DNA from: Eubacteriales Family XIII. Incertae Sedis bacterium
GTDB taxonomy: Bacteria; Bacillota; Clostridia; Peptostreptococcales; Anaerovoracaceae
Assembly: GCA_031257175.1 (NCBI GenBank)
Contig: JAIRPE010000040.1
Coordinates: forward strand, 1 to 40,592
Direction: 5' to 3'
Length of the DNA: 40,592 bases
Shown here piece by piece: positions 18,069-27,400 of the stretch. Both the position numbers and the translations under genes were made by a program. Below the pieces are notes generated by a model. The model was not told where the DNA came from. It ran no database searches and saw only the letters and a list, made by a program, of their open reading frames with translations. Numbering within the stretch: position 1 is the first letter of the stretch; each line of letters opens with the position of its first letter.

Positions 18069-19391
18069 ATGAATACCAACTGGAAAGACCTTTACGATCA
18101 GCGCCTCGTCACCGCTCAGGAGGCGCTGAGACACATCAAGTCGGGAGACAGCATCATAACCTCCCACGCGGCGGCCGAGCCTCAGTACCTGATAGAACAG
18201 CTGTTGCTCAGGAAGGACGAGCTAGAGAACGTCCAAATCATAAACGGGCTGAACATAGGGAAGGCGCGTTACGCCGAGCCGTCCTATCGGGGCCACTTCG
18301 TGAACGTGAGCTTCTTCCTGGGAAAAAACAACAGGGCCTGCATACAGGAGGGGCGTGGCGAGTTCCTGCCTATACATTTTTATGCCCAGCCCCGCGCCAT
18401 ACGCGAGGGCAACATCCCCTGCGACGTGGCGCTGATACAATGCGCCCCGCCTGACGTCAGCGGTTACGTGAACATGGGCGTGTCCTGCGACCAGACCAGG
18501 CTGATAGCCGAGAAGGCGCGGCTCACGGTCGCGCAGGTGAACGCTAAAATGCCGCGCCTGTGCGGGGACACCCTGATCCACGTGTCGGAAATAGATTATT
18601 TCGTCGAATACGACGAAGACATCTACGAGTTGCCGCAAATCAACGGCGACGACCCCATAGCCGAGAAGATCGGCCAAAACATCTCCACGCTGATAGACGA
18701 CGGCGCCACTCTGCAAATGGGCCAGGGCACCATACCCAATGCCATACTGAAGTGCCTGGGGGACAAAAAAGACCTAGGCGTCCATACCGAGGTTTTCTCC
18801 GACAACCTGTTGCCCCTCATAGAGGCGGGCATCATCAACGGACGCAGAAAAACCCTGAACAAGGGGAAAATCGTGGCCACCTTCGTGCAGGGCACACGGG
18901 CCTTCTACGATTTCGTGGACAACAACAACATGATCCAGCTGATGCCGGTGGACTACACCAACGACGTGGGCGTAATAGCGCGAAACGACAACATGGTGGC
19001 CATCAACTCCGCGCTGGAGGTGGATTTGATGGGGCAGGTGGTGGCCGACTCCATAGGGAGCAAGACCTTCAGCGGGGTGGGCGGCCAGCTGGACTTCCTG
19101 CGCGGGGCGGAGCAATCGAAAAACGGCAAACCCGTTATAGCTTTGCCCTCCACGGCGAAAAACGGCAAAGTATCCAGGATATGCGCAGCGCTGAAGCCCG
19201 GCACCCCCGTGACCACCACCAGACAGGATGTCCATTACGTGGTGACCGAATACGGCGTGGCGCAGCTTTTTGGGAAAACCATAAGTCAAAGAGCTGAGGC
19301 GCTGGTGGGCATAGCCCATCCTGATTTCCGCGAGGAGCTGCGGAGGGAGTTCCGTGAGTACTGCGAGGGCGCGGGGCGAATCTGGTTTTAG
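18069..19391 (+). CDS. Acetyl-CoA hydrolase/CoA-transferase family protein
   Basis: LQMGQGTIPNAILKCLGDKKDLGVHTEVFSDNLLPLIEAGIINGRRK; GVGGQLDFLRGAEQSKNGKPVIALPSTA; YVVTEYGVAQLFGKTISQRAEALVGIAHPDFREEL. Confidence 0.93.
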   Translation: MNTNWKDLYDQRLVTAQEALRHIKSGDSIITSHAAAEPQYLIEQLLLRKDELENVQIINGLNIGKARYAEPSYRGHFVNVSFFLGKNNRACIQEGRGEFLPIHFYAQPRAIREGNIPCDVALIQCAPPDVSGYVNMGVSCDQTRLIAEKARLTVAQVNAKMPRLCGDTLIHVSEIDYFVEYDEDIYELPQINGDDPIAEKIGQNISTLIDDGATLQMGQGTIPNAILKCLGDKKDLGVHTEVFSDNLLPLIEAGIINGRRKTLNKGKIVATFVQGTRAFYDFVDNNNMIQLMPVDYTNDVGVIARNDNMVAINSALEVDLMGQVVADSIGSKTFSGVGGQLDFLRGAEQSKNGKPVIALPSTAKNGKVSRICAALKPGTPVTTTRQDVHYVVTEYGVAQLFGKTISQRAEALVGIAHPDFREELRREFREYCEGAGRIWF

Positions 19392-19397
19392 GGGGCG

Positions 19398-19456
19398 GCA
19401 TAGTATTCGAAGGGGCTCGGATATCTGGCGCGATGGCCCTCCCCTTCATACTATGC
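19398..19456. repeat. Imperfect inverted repeat after CoA-transferase stop
   Basis: GCATAGTATTCGAAGGGG (19398-19415) and CCCCTTCATACTATGC (19441-19456): 16 bp pairing with a 2 nt bulge. Confidence 0.55.
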
Positions 19457-19495
19457 GCACACAAAACGCGGGACTGCGCTCAAATCCCACACTCA

Positions 19496-19549
19496 CCGAA
19501 GCGACATGTCCGCCGACGGGCTTACCCGTCGGCGGACATGTCGCTTCGG
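19496..19549. repeat. Perfect 25 bp stem with 4 nt loop
   Basis: CCGAAGCGACATGTCCGCCGACGGG - CTTA - CCCGTCGGCGGACATGTCGCTTCGG. Confidence 0.85.
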
Positions 19550-19806
19550 CGTTCACGCCGCCATTTTCCCTACGCTTTAGCGGCATAGCCTGCCGCGCTG
19601 AAATTCAAGAGAGAAAAGCAACAACGCATGGCGGACAGAATACCACCTGGAGGCGCACAAGAGATCTTTTGAAGCCTCCACAAGAGAAGCCTGTTAGCGC
19701 GACGGACAACTTGCCGGATGCCTGCCGTCGCCTTATCTCCAGAAAACAGGCTACGCCAAAGGGTCACGTAAAAATGCAAATAAAATCGACTGCCAGTCAG
19801 CATTTG

Positions 19807-20451
19807 CTAAAAATACCTGAACACGCCTCTGACCAATCCCAGTATTTTCACGTCGTTGACTATTATAGGGCTCATGCTCGGATTTTCGGGCTGAAGACGT
19901 ATCCTTCCGTCCTCCTTGTAAAAAGTTTTAACAGTAGCCTCGCTCTCGAACCCGTCAACCATGGCAACAACTATCTCGCCGTTCTCAGCGGTGCTTTGTT
20001 GCCTGACCAAAATATAGTCGCCGTCATTTATCCCCACGCCCGTCATGCTGTCGCCTCTGACGCTGAGCATGAAGCTCGTTCCGCTTGGCGCGAATCTGGC
20101 GGGTATAGGAAACGCGTCTTCAATATTCTCATCCGCCAAGATCGGCGTACCGGCGGCAATCCTGCCAACGACAGGGACATTCACCACGTCCGCCTTTCTA
20201 AAATGGGAGAACATGTTTTCGCCATCCTCTTTCAGCGCCTCATCTGTCAGCATCAGAGCCCTGGGTTTAGAGGGGTCTCGCTTTATGTATCCGTTTATTT
20301 CTAATTGCAGGAGGTCATTGTGCGCCGTGGATGTGGATTTTATGCCCAACGCGTTGCACACTTCCCGCACGGTGGGCGGATAACCTTTTTGGCGTATCTC
20401 GTTTTTTAAGAAATCCAACATCTGCTTCTCGCGTTTTTTCAGCTCACGCAT
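19807..20451 (-). CDS. lexA: LexA repressor
   Basis: MRELKKREKQMLDFLKNEIRQKGYPPTVREVCNALGIKSTSTAHNDL (HTH), GRIAAGTPIL (cleavage region), SVRGDSMTGVGINDGDYILV. Confidence 0.95.
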   Translation of the reverse strand: MRELKKREKQMLDFLKNEIRQKGYPPTVREVCNALGIKSTSTAHNDLLQLEINGYIKRDPSKPRALMLTDEALKEDGENMFSHFRKADVVNVPVVGRIAAGTPILADENIEDAFPIPARFAPSGTSFMLSVRGDSMTGVGINDGDYILVRQQSTAENGEIVVAMVDGFESEATVKTFYKEDGRIRLQPENPSMSPIIVNDVKILGLVRGVFRYF

Positions 20452-20677
20452 CTGAACACACCTTCCCTTTCGCAAAACAACCAATGCGCCTCTGGCTCAA
20501 GCGCGCTAACCGTGCTGCCATCGCTTTTGAATCTCTCTCTGCCGCGCATCGACAAGAGACATGTTTCGCCAGCCGCTTAGACCAACTGCAACCTCTCCGG
20601 TAGCTAATGCCCGGTCCCTTCCTAGCTCGATATTTTTCCACGACCGATCTGCCGCCGACGATAAGCGGCTCGCGCGT

Positions 20678-20692
20678 AGAACCATCTGTTCT
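20678..20692. promoter_or_regulatory. Palindrome at predicted lexA +1 region
   Basis: AGAAC-CATCT-GTTCT: perfect 5 bp arms with N5 spacing. Confidence 0.45.
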
Positions 20693-20697
20693 TTTTA

Positions 20698-20726
20698 AGT
20701 ATATCATATTACGCGATATTTGTAAA
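20698..20726 (-). promoter_or_regulatory. lexA promoter
   Basis: Minus strand TTTACA (20726-20721), 17 bp spacer, TATACT (20703-20698). Confidence 0.65.
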
Positions 20727-20735
20727 CATGCGTTC
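20724..20735. promoter_or_regulatory. SOS-box-like site overlapping lexA -35
   Basis: Minus strand GAACGCATGTTT versus Gram-positive GAAC-N4-GTTC: one deviation. Confidence 0.5.
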
Positions 20736-20857
20736 TTTGGTGATGTCTGAAAATTTACGCAACTGCACATAATACTGCTCTCTCTTCAAAAGATGGCTGT
20801 CTTTGCAGTCTTTTCTCGCCATCTGCAGGCTTCACCGCCTTACCGCGCGCGGCCTGT

Positions 20858-21718
20858 TCACCTAGGCACGAACACGCGACCCATGGAGGTTCCTGCCAGG
20901 CCTTTCATCTCGAGGACAGTAATGAGCCCGTTTATGTATTGCGCTTTTATGCCTGTTACCGAACACAATTCGTCAGCAGTCATCTCGCCGTTGTAAACTA
21001 GAGCCTCGTAAACTTTTTTCTCGTCTATCCCCAACTGCGCGCTTCTTATCTCAGCAACCGTGTCATTGGTCGCGCCCAAATCCATGGCCACGTCATCCAA
21101 TGTAGCTATGGCCATGGCTCCGTCCTGGATAAGCCTGTTGCAACCTAGGCTGGACGCCTTGTTGATATTGCCCGGCACCGCATATACATGTCTTCCTTGT
21201 TCGGCGGCACGTTCGGCTGTAATAAGCGATCCGCTTTTTATGCCGGCCTCCACTACCACTGTAGCCAAGCATAGACCGCTTATGATGCGATTTCTCATAG
21301 GAAATGTGAATCGTGTCGCGTGCATCCCCGGCTCCAGTTCAGATACTATCAGCCCATATCTGGAAATATCATCCATCAAACGCAAGTGTGCTTTGGGATA
21401 GCATATATCCACCCCGCACCCCAACACCGCCACCGTCTTGCCATCCGCTGCCAGCGCTCCCTTGTGCGCCCATGCGTCAATGCCCTCCGCCATGCCGCTG
21501 ACCACCGTCAACCCATGTTCCGCCAATGATTTCGCGAGGTTGTAGGATACGTTAACGCCATATTCCGTCGCTTTCCTGGCTCCCACCACCGCCACCGCGC
21601 TAGTCATGAGCAGACTGACGTCACCCCTGTAGTAAAGCCTGGCAGGCGCGTTCGGAATGCGTCTCAGCAACTCGGGATATCGTATGTCATCTATGTCTAC
21701 GTGTTGATAAGTCGCCAT
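20858..21718 (-). CDS. dprA: DNA-processing protein DprA
   Basis: AVVGARKATEYG, VSGMAEGIDAWAHKGAL, FPMRNRIISGLCLATVVVEAGIKSGSLITAERAAEQGRHVYAVPGN. Confidence 0.94.
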   Translation of the reverse strand: MATYQHVDIDDIRYPELLRRIPNAPARLYYRGDVSLLMTSAVAVVGARKATEYGVNVSYNLAKSLAEHGLTVVSGMAEGIDAWAHKGALAADGKTVAVLGCGVDICYPKAHLRLMDDISRYGLIVSELEPGMHATRFTFPMRNRIISGLCLATVVVEAGIKSGSLITAERAAEQGRHVYAVPGNINKASSLGCNRLIQDGAMAIATLDDVAMDLGATNDTVAEIRSAQLGIDEKKVYEALVYNGEMTADELCSVTGIKAQYINGLITVLEMKGLAGTSMGRVFVPR

Positions 21719-21741
21719 GCCTTGCAAACCCTCCTATGCAA

Positions 21742-23244
21742 TCACCCATGCGGATTCCTGTAACGTATCGCTTCAGCCAAATGAGCGAATCCGATATCTA
21801 CGGAACCCGCCATGTCCGCCACAGTTCTCGCCACCTTGAGAATCCTGTTATACGCCCGTGCGGATAATGAGAATTTCTCATAAGCGGCTCTCATGAGCTT
21901 ACCGCTTTCCTCATCGATGCCACAGTGCGCCTCTATCATTTCATGGCTCATGCGAGCGTTCACCGTGCCCTGTCTGCTTAACTGCACTTCCCTGGCGATC
22001 ATTACACGCTCGCGAATCGCGCTGGAGGGCTCATTTTCCCCTTTTGAAGTCAATTCTTCGTAATCCACGGGCGGCGCTTCTACGTAAATGTCTATTCTGT
22101 CCATGATAGGTCCCGAAATTCGTCCTCTGTAGTTTTTTACTGAATCGCAAGAACATTCGCACTTGCCGCTGGGATGCCCGTACCATCCGCATTTGCAGGG
22201 ATTCATGGCGCAAACCAGCATAAAATCCGAAGGATAAGTGACGCTTCCGCTGGCTCTTGTTATGGTCAACCGCCCGTCCTCTATAGGTTGTCTGAGGCTC
22301 TCCATCACTTCTCTCCTAAACTCGGGAAATTCGTCCAGGAACAGCACTCCGTTGTGAGCTAGGCTCATCTCCCCGGGCCTCAACGACTTACCGCCTCCTG
22401 CTATGCCCGCGCTCGACACGGAATGATGCGGCGCGCGAAACGGCCTGTGCGGCAACAGAGGCGCCGCCTTGCCTGTCATTCCGGCTATTGAATGAACCGC
22501 CGTGCTTTCAATCATCTCATCCATGCTCATAGGCGGCAGTATTGACGGTATCCGTTTTGCCATCATGCTCTTGCCGCTGCCCGCCATGCCGCACAATAAG
22601 ATGTTATGCGCCCCGCTAACGGCCACTTCCAGAGCCCTGCGCATGCCCGGTTGCCCTTTAACATCGGAAAAATCGTGGTATGTCTCTTCGTCCTCTTTCG
22701 CCGCATATTCTCCTGCTCGTTTGATCTCGTTAATTCCTTGCAGATGTTCCACAATCTCTGAAACATGCTCCGCCGGGTAGACAGTTATGCCCCGCACTAG
22801 CGCCGCTTCGGCGGCGCTGTCCTTTGGGACGAATATTTCTTTCGCTCCGTGCTTTCGCGCGGACAGCGCGATGGGCAGCATGCCTCTTACCGGACGCAGG
22901 GAACCTTCCAAAGACAGTTCTCCCACGAACACGCAATCCTTGGGTATGCCCTCTAACTGGCCGCTTGCCTCCAATATGCCCAAGGCGATGGGCAAGTCGT
23001 ATATAGGCCCTTCCTTCCTGGTGTCCGCAGGCGCCAAGTTCACCAAGATACGCTTCAACGGAAATTCGAAACCTATGTTCTTCAGGACGACCCTGACTCG
23101 TTCCCTTGATTCTTGTACCGAGCTGTCCGGAAGCCCTACGATGATAAAAGCCGGAAGCCCGCTGCTTATACTGGTCTCCACTTCCACTTTGTAGCCCTCC
23201 AAGCCTGCCAACCCTATAGAAGTTATGTTATTCCTATTCCTCAT
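21742..23244 (-). CDS. YifB/ComM-family Mg chelatase-like AAA ATPase
   Basis: LLCGMAGSGKSMMAKRIPSILPPM, FRAPHHSVSSAGIAGGG, NGVLFLDEFPEF. Start MRNRNNITS at 23244. Confidence 0.94.
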   Translation of the reverse strand: MRNRNNITSIGLAGLEGYKVEVETSISSGLPAFIIVGLPDSSVQESRERVRVVLKNIGFEFPLKRILVNLAPADTRKEGPIYDLPIALGILEASGQLEGIPKDCVFVGELSLEGSLRPVRGMLPIALSARKHGAKEIFVPKDSAAEAALVRGITVYPAEHVSEIVEHLQGINEIKRAGEYAAKEDEETYHDFSDVKGQPGMRRALEVAVSGAHNILLCGMAGSGKSMMAKRIPSILPPMSMDEMIESTAVHSIAGMTGKAAPLLPHRPFRAPHHSVSSAGIAGGGKSLRPGEMSLAHNGVLFLDEFPEFRREVMESLRQPIEDGRLTITRASGSVTYPSDFMLVCAMNPCKCGWYGHPSGKCECSCDSVKNYRGRISGPIMDRIDIYVEAPPVDYEELTSKGENEPSSAIRERVMIAREVQLSRQGTVNARMSHEMIEAHCGIDEESGKLMRAAYEKFSLSARAYNRILKVARTVADMAGSVDIGFAHLAEAIRYRNPHG

Positions 23245-23398
23245 CTCCCCCTCCGACTGCGCCTGCCCGTTGCCCCCTCTCCGGCGCAACATCGGACAGT
23301 TACGCTTATGAACTCCCGCTCCTGCAAACTCTCCGGCCGTTCGGCAATTGCCGCGTGAAACTTCCCGAATATTTGCGCGCCCACGCCAAGCGCGCTTG

Positions 23399-23791
23399 CT
23401 AGGCGCCCGCGTCTCCTATTCTGAAGGCGTCTCTTATGTGGCGTAGCCAAGCCTTGCCGTTAAGCAAAAGAATCTCGATCACGTCAAATCTGTGTTCAGG
23501 CATGTTTCCCAAACTTGCCCTCACTGAATTCAAAGACATGTAATAGGCCGCGACCATAGAAAGCCGCCTCATCTTATGTTTGTTGACCGCTTCGCATGGC
23601 AATCCCTGTGATAATCCTGCTCTGGTTTTGACCTCGATGAACAGAACTGTTTTGTTATTCTCCAAGGCAATAATATCTATTTCCCCTATCTTGCTTCTGA
23701 AATTTGTTTCAACCAGTTTTATTCCTTCGCTTCGCAGATATTCCGCCGCGCGCCGTTCCCCCCACGCTCCCATAGTAATCTTTTCGCCCAT
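23399..23791 (-). CDS. YraN/UPF0102 family protein
   Basis: GAWGERRAAEYLRSEGIKLVETNFRSKIGEIDIIALENNKTVLFIEVKTR. Confidence 0.92.
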   Translation of the reverse strand: MGEKITMGAWGERRAAEYLRSEGIKLVETNFRSKIGEIDIIALENNKTVLFIEVKTRAGLSQGLPCEAVNKHKMRRLSMVAAYYMSLNSVRASLGNMPEHRFDVIEILLLNGKAWLRHIRDAFRIGDAGA

Positions 23792-23835
23792 GCCGTCGTA
23801 TTCGCGCCTCCCGCCTTAATGGCTTATTGCCTCGT

Positions 23836-23865
23836 CTTATGCTTATCCTTTTTTAATTCCGCCCA
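23836..23865. repeat. Dispersed intergenic repeat copy 1
   Basis: CTTATGCTTATCCTTTTTTAATTCCGCCCA; 29/30 identical to 39655-39684. Confidence 0.7.
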
Positions 23866-24053
23866 GTTTCCGGCGCGAGACGCCACCCATATCAATATTA
23901 CCATATATTTAAATTAATGTCAATATATCCCATAAAGGGCGAAGCGCGCTTGCCCGCGCCCACACGCAAAAAACAAACGCTTACGCGTAACGTCGAATTT
24001 CTTATGCTCTTCATGAAATTGAGATGTAATAACACCGATCTGCTTTTACAATG

Positions 24054-24091
24054 CCGTTTTGCCCCGCGCTTCAGCGCGGCCGGAAAAACGG
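24054..24091. repeat. Composite stem-loop in yraN-polC intergenic region
   Basis: Outer CCGTTTT/AAAACGG, inner CCGCGC-TTCA-GCGCGG. Confidence 0.5.
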
Positions 24092-24418
24092 ACAGCGAAG
24101 CGAACGTAGTGAGCATAGGCGGAACCCGATCCTATCGCCTGCAGTCGTTGGCAGGCTTTATTCTAGATGCGCAACGCTTCAACGCGTGGCTTTTTGCCGT
24201 AAAACCGAGCCCTGCTGTGGCGATTTATCATGGCCCTTTATCGCTTTCTGTCATCCGCCCGGTATTTTGGGGCAGACTTTAACCGAGAAATGGCATGAAA
24301 ACAGATGGTTTTTTTGTTCTAGGCGCAATACGTAGGCAAGTCCGTAGATTCTGCGGAGCTTTTCAACGAATAGTGACGAAAAATACCGTCCTGCAACCAT
24401 GTTTCACGCATTTCCCCC

Positions 24419-27400
24419 CTACCCCAACTCCCCAAAAAACGATATCTGGTTCGACTCGGGAAGCCCCGACAAAGCCCCGCAGCCGGAAAGCGCCTCCAGC
24501 GCCGTCTTGTTCACCTTCGCCCTGACCCGCAGATCGTCAACAGAAATAAAAGGCGACGCGTCGAAAGCCTCCTTGATCCCCCGCGCCGCGTTGACGCCCA
24601 CCCCCTGCAACGCGGCCAGCGGCGCCCGCAGCTTGCCGTCTTCGATGGCGAAATCGCAGCTGTCGGAAAAACTAACATCAGGAGGCAGAAGCTCATAGCC
24701 CCTGGCGTACATCTCGTAAACCACCTCCAGGACTGTCGCCTCGTCCTGCTCCTTCTTGGTGGCGTTCTTGCCTTTCGCCTCCACCAGCTTCACCTTGTCC
24801 AGCGCGGCCTTAAGGCCCAGCAACGCCGTCGCCACGTCGAAATTGTCAATGGCCGCCGTGAAATACGCCGCGTAAAAAGCCAACGGGTAGTACGCCTTGT
24901 AGTACGCTATGCGGTAAGACATCAGCACGTAGGCCACCGCGTGGGCCTTGGGGAACATGTACTTAATGCGGCGGCAGGACTCCACGTACCACTCAGGCAC
25001 GCCGTGGGCGCGCAGCATCCCCGCCTCCGCGTCCGTCACCCCCTTGCCCTTGCGCACGTTCTCCATTATCTTGAAGGAATCCCCGTCGGGCACCCCTTTG
25101 GAGATGAGGTAATTCATGATGTCGTCCCTGGTGGAAATCGCCTCGTCCATGGCCGCCTTCCCTGACTTAATCAGCTCGTGGGCGTTGTTCGTCCACACGT
25201 CCGTCCCGTGGGAAAACCCCGAAATCCTCACCAAATCGGACAGCTTCCTCGGCTTGGTCACGTCCAGCATCTGCCGCACGAAACGGGTGCCGAACTCGGG
25301 TATGCCGTAGCTGCCGTGGCTGAAGGCGTAGCGCGGCGCCTTTATGTCCAGCCCCTCAATGCCGTTGAAAATGCTGTTGACCCTCTCGTCGTTCAAGGGG
25401 ACGGAAAGGGGGTCAACCCCCGTCAAATCCTGCAACCGCTTTATCATCGAAGGCACGTCGTGCCCCAATATATCCAATTTCAGCAAATTCTCGTCAATAG
25501 AATGGTAGTCGAAATGAGTGGTGACCACATCGCTGCCCGCGTCGTTGGCCGGGCGCTGTATGGGGCAGAACTCGTATATCTCGTGGCCCTCGGGCACTAT
25601 GATGATGCCGCCGGGGTGCTGCCCCGTGGTGCGCCGCACGTCCGTGCAAGCCTCCGTCAACCGCTCGACCTCCCATTTATTCACGGGAATCCCCTGCTCC
25701 TCGTGGAACTTCCTCACGAACCCGTAGGCCGTCTTGCTCTTTATGGTGCTGATAGTCCCCGCCCGAAACACGTTCTGCTTGCCAAACAGCTCCTCCACGT
25801 ACTTGTGCGCCTGGGTCTGGTACTCCCCCGCGAAATTGAGGTCAATATCCGGCTCCTTGTCCCCTTCAAAGCCCAAGAACGTCTCAAAAGGTATGTTAAA
25901 GCCCTCCTGCCTGAACCTGGCCCCGCAATTCGGGCAATCCCTCGCGGGCATGTCCGCGCCGCAGCCGTAAGCCTCCGCATCCCCCCACTCCAGCCGCCTG
26001 CAATCCGGGTTGGGGCAAATATAATGGGGCGGCAACGGGTTCACCTCCGTTATCCCCGCCATGGCGGCGGCCAATGAAGACCCCACCGATCCCCTGCTGC
26101 CCACCAAATAGCCGTCCTCCAGGGATTTTTTCACCAATTTCTGGGCGGACACGTACATCACCGCGTAATTATTGCTGATAATAGAATTCAATTCCCTGTC
26201 CAACCGCTCCTGCACGGGCCCTGGCAAAGGCCGACCGTACAGCTCCCACGCCGTCTCGAGGCAGCTGCTCCTCAAAATCTCGTCCGAATTCGCTATCTTG
26301 GGCGGGAATTTCCCCTTGGGCACCGGCCTTATCGGCTCAACCATGTCCGCTATCCCCGCAGGCGCCTTAACCACCACCTCGAAGGCCGTCTCCGCGCCCA
26401 GATATGCGAACTCCTCCAGCATTTCCTCAGTGGTTCGGAAATACAGGCCGTTGTCCCCTTCCAAATCCTTGTAGCCCTGCCCCGCCAGCAGGACGTTCCG
26501 ATACTTCGCCTCGTGTTTTTCCAAATAATGGGAATCGCAAGTGGCCGCCACGGGCTTTCCGTACTTCCTGCCTAAGTCAACTATGCGTCGATTGATTTCC
26601 ATCAATTCGTTCACGCCCTGCACGTAGCCCTTGTCCACCAGAAACGCGTTGTTAGCCAACGGCTGTATTTCCAGATAGTCGTACAGCTCCAACAGGCGCT
26701 CCGTCTCCGCCTCGGAGGCCCCGTCCTTGACCGCCTGGTACACCTGCCCCGCCACGCAGGCCGAGCCGATGAGCAACCCCTCCCGATATTCCAGCAACAG
26801 GGATTTGGGTATGCGCGGCTTCTTGTAAAAATATTCCATATGGGACAATGACACTAATTTATATAAATTCTTCAATCCTACGGCGTCGCGGGCCAGCAGT
26901 ATGACGTGGCTGGTCTGCCCCGTCTTGTACTGCTTCCTGTCCGATCTGCCGGGGACGCCGTTGTCGAGCAGATAGCCCTCCAAGCCGTAGATTATCTTTA
27001 TGCCCGCCTTCTCCCCCGCCTTCGCCGCCTCGGGGAACGCCTGCGCCACGCCGTGATCCGTTATGGCCACGGCCTTGTGGCCGAACCTGGCCGCCAGGGC
27101 CACAAGCTTCGAGACCTCCGCCAGCCCGTCCATGGCGCTCATCTTAGTGTGGGCGTGCAGCTCCACCCGCTTCTCAGGCGCGGAATCCGTCCTGGCCACG
27201 GGCGCCAGCTTTTCCACCCCCCTGGCGCGGATGATGATTTCGTGGTCGTAATAATCCATGGCGGTCACGCCCGCCACCCTGACCGCCGCCCCAGGCGCCA
27301 AAACCCCCTCCAGCTTCCCCCAGGTTTTCCCGTCGGCCAATATCTTGACGCAGGCGGAGTTCTCATAGTCCGTGATGAGCAGCCCCGCCAGCTTTTTCTT

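Noticed and set aside
19354-20304. 316 aa plus-strand ORF spanning the post-island region and lexA
   Set aside because: Runs through the hairpin region and antisense to lexA; no domain signature.
20444-20770. 108 aa minus-strand ORF in the lexA leader
   Set aside because: Starts upstream of the predicted promoter, basic low-information composition; more likely untranslated leader.
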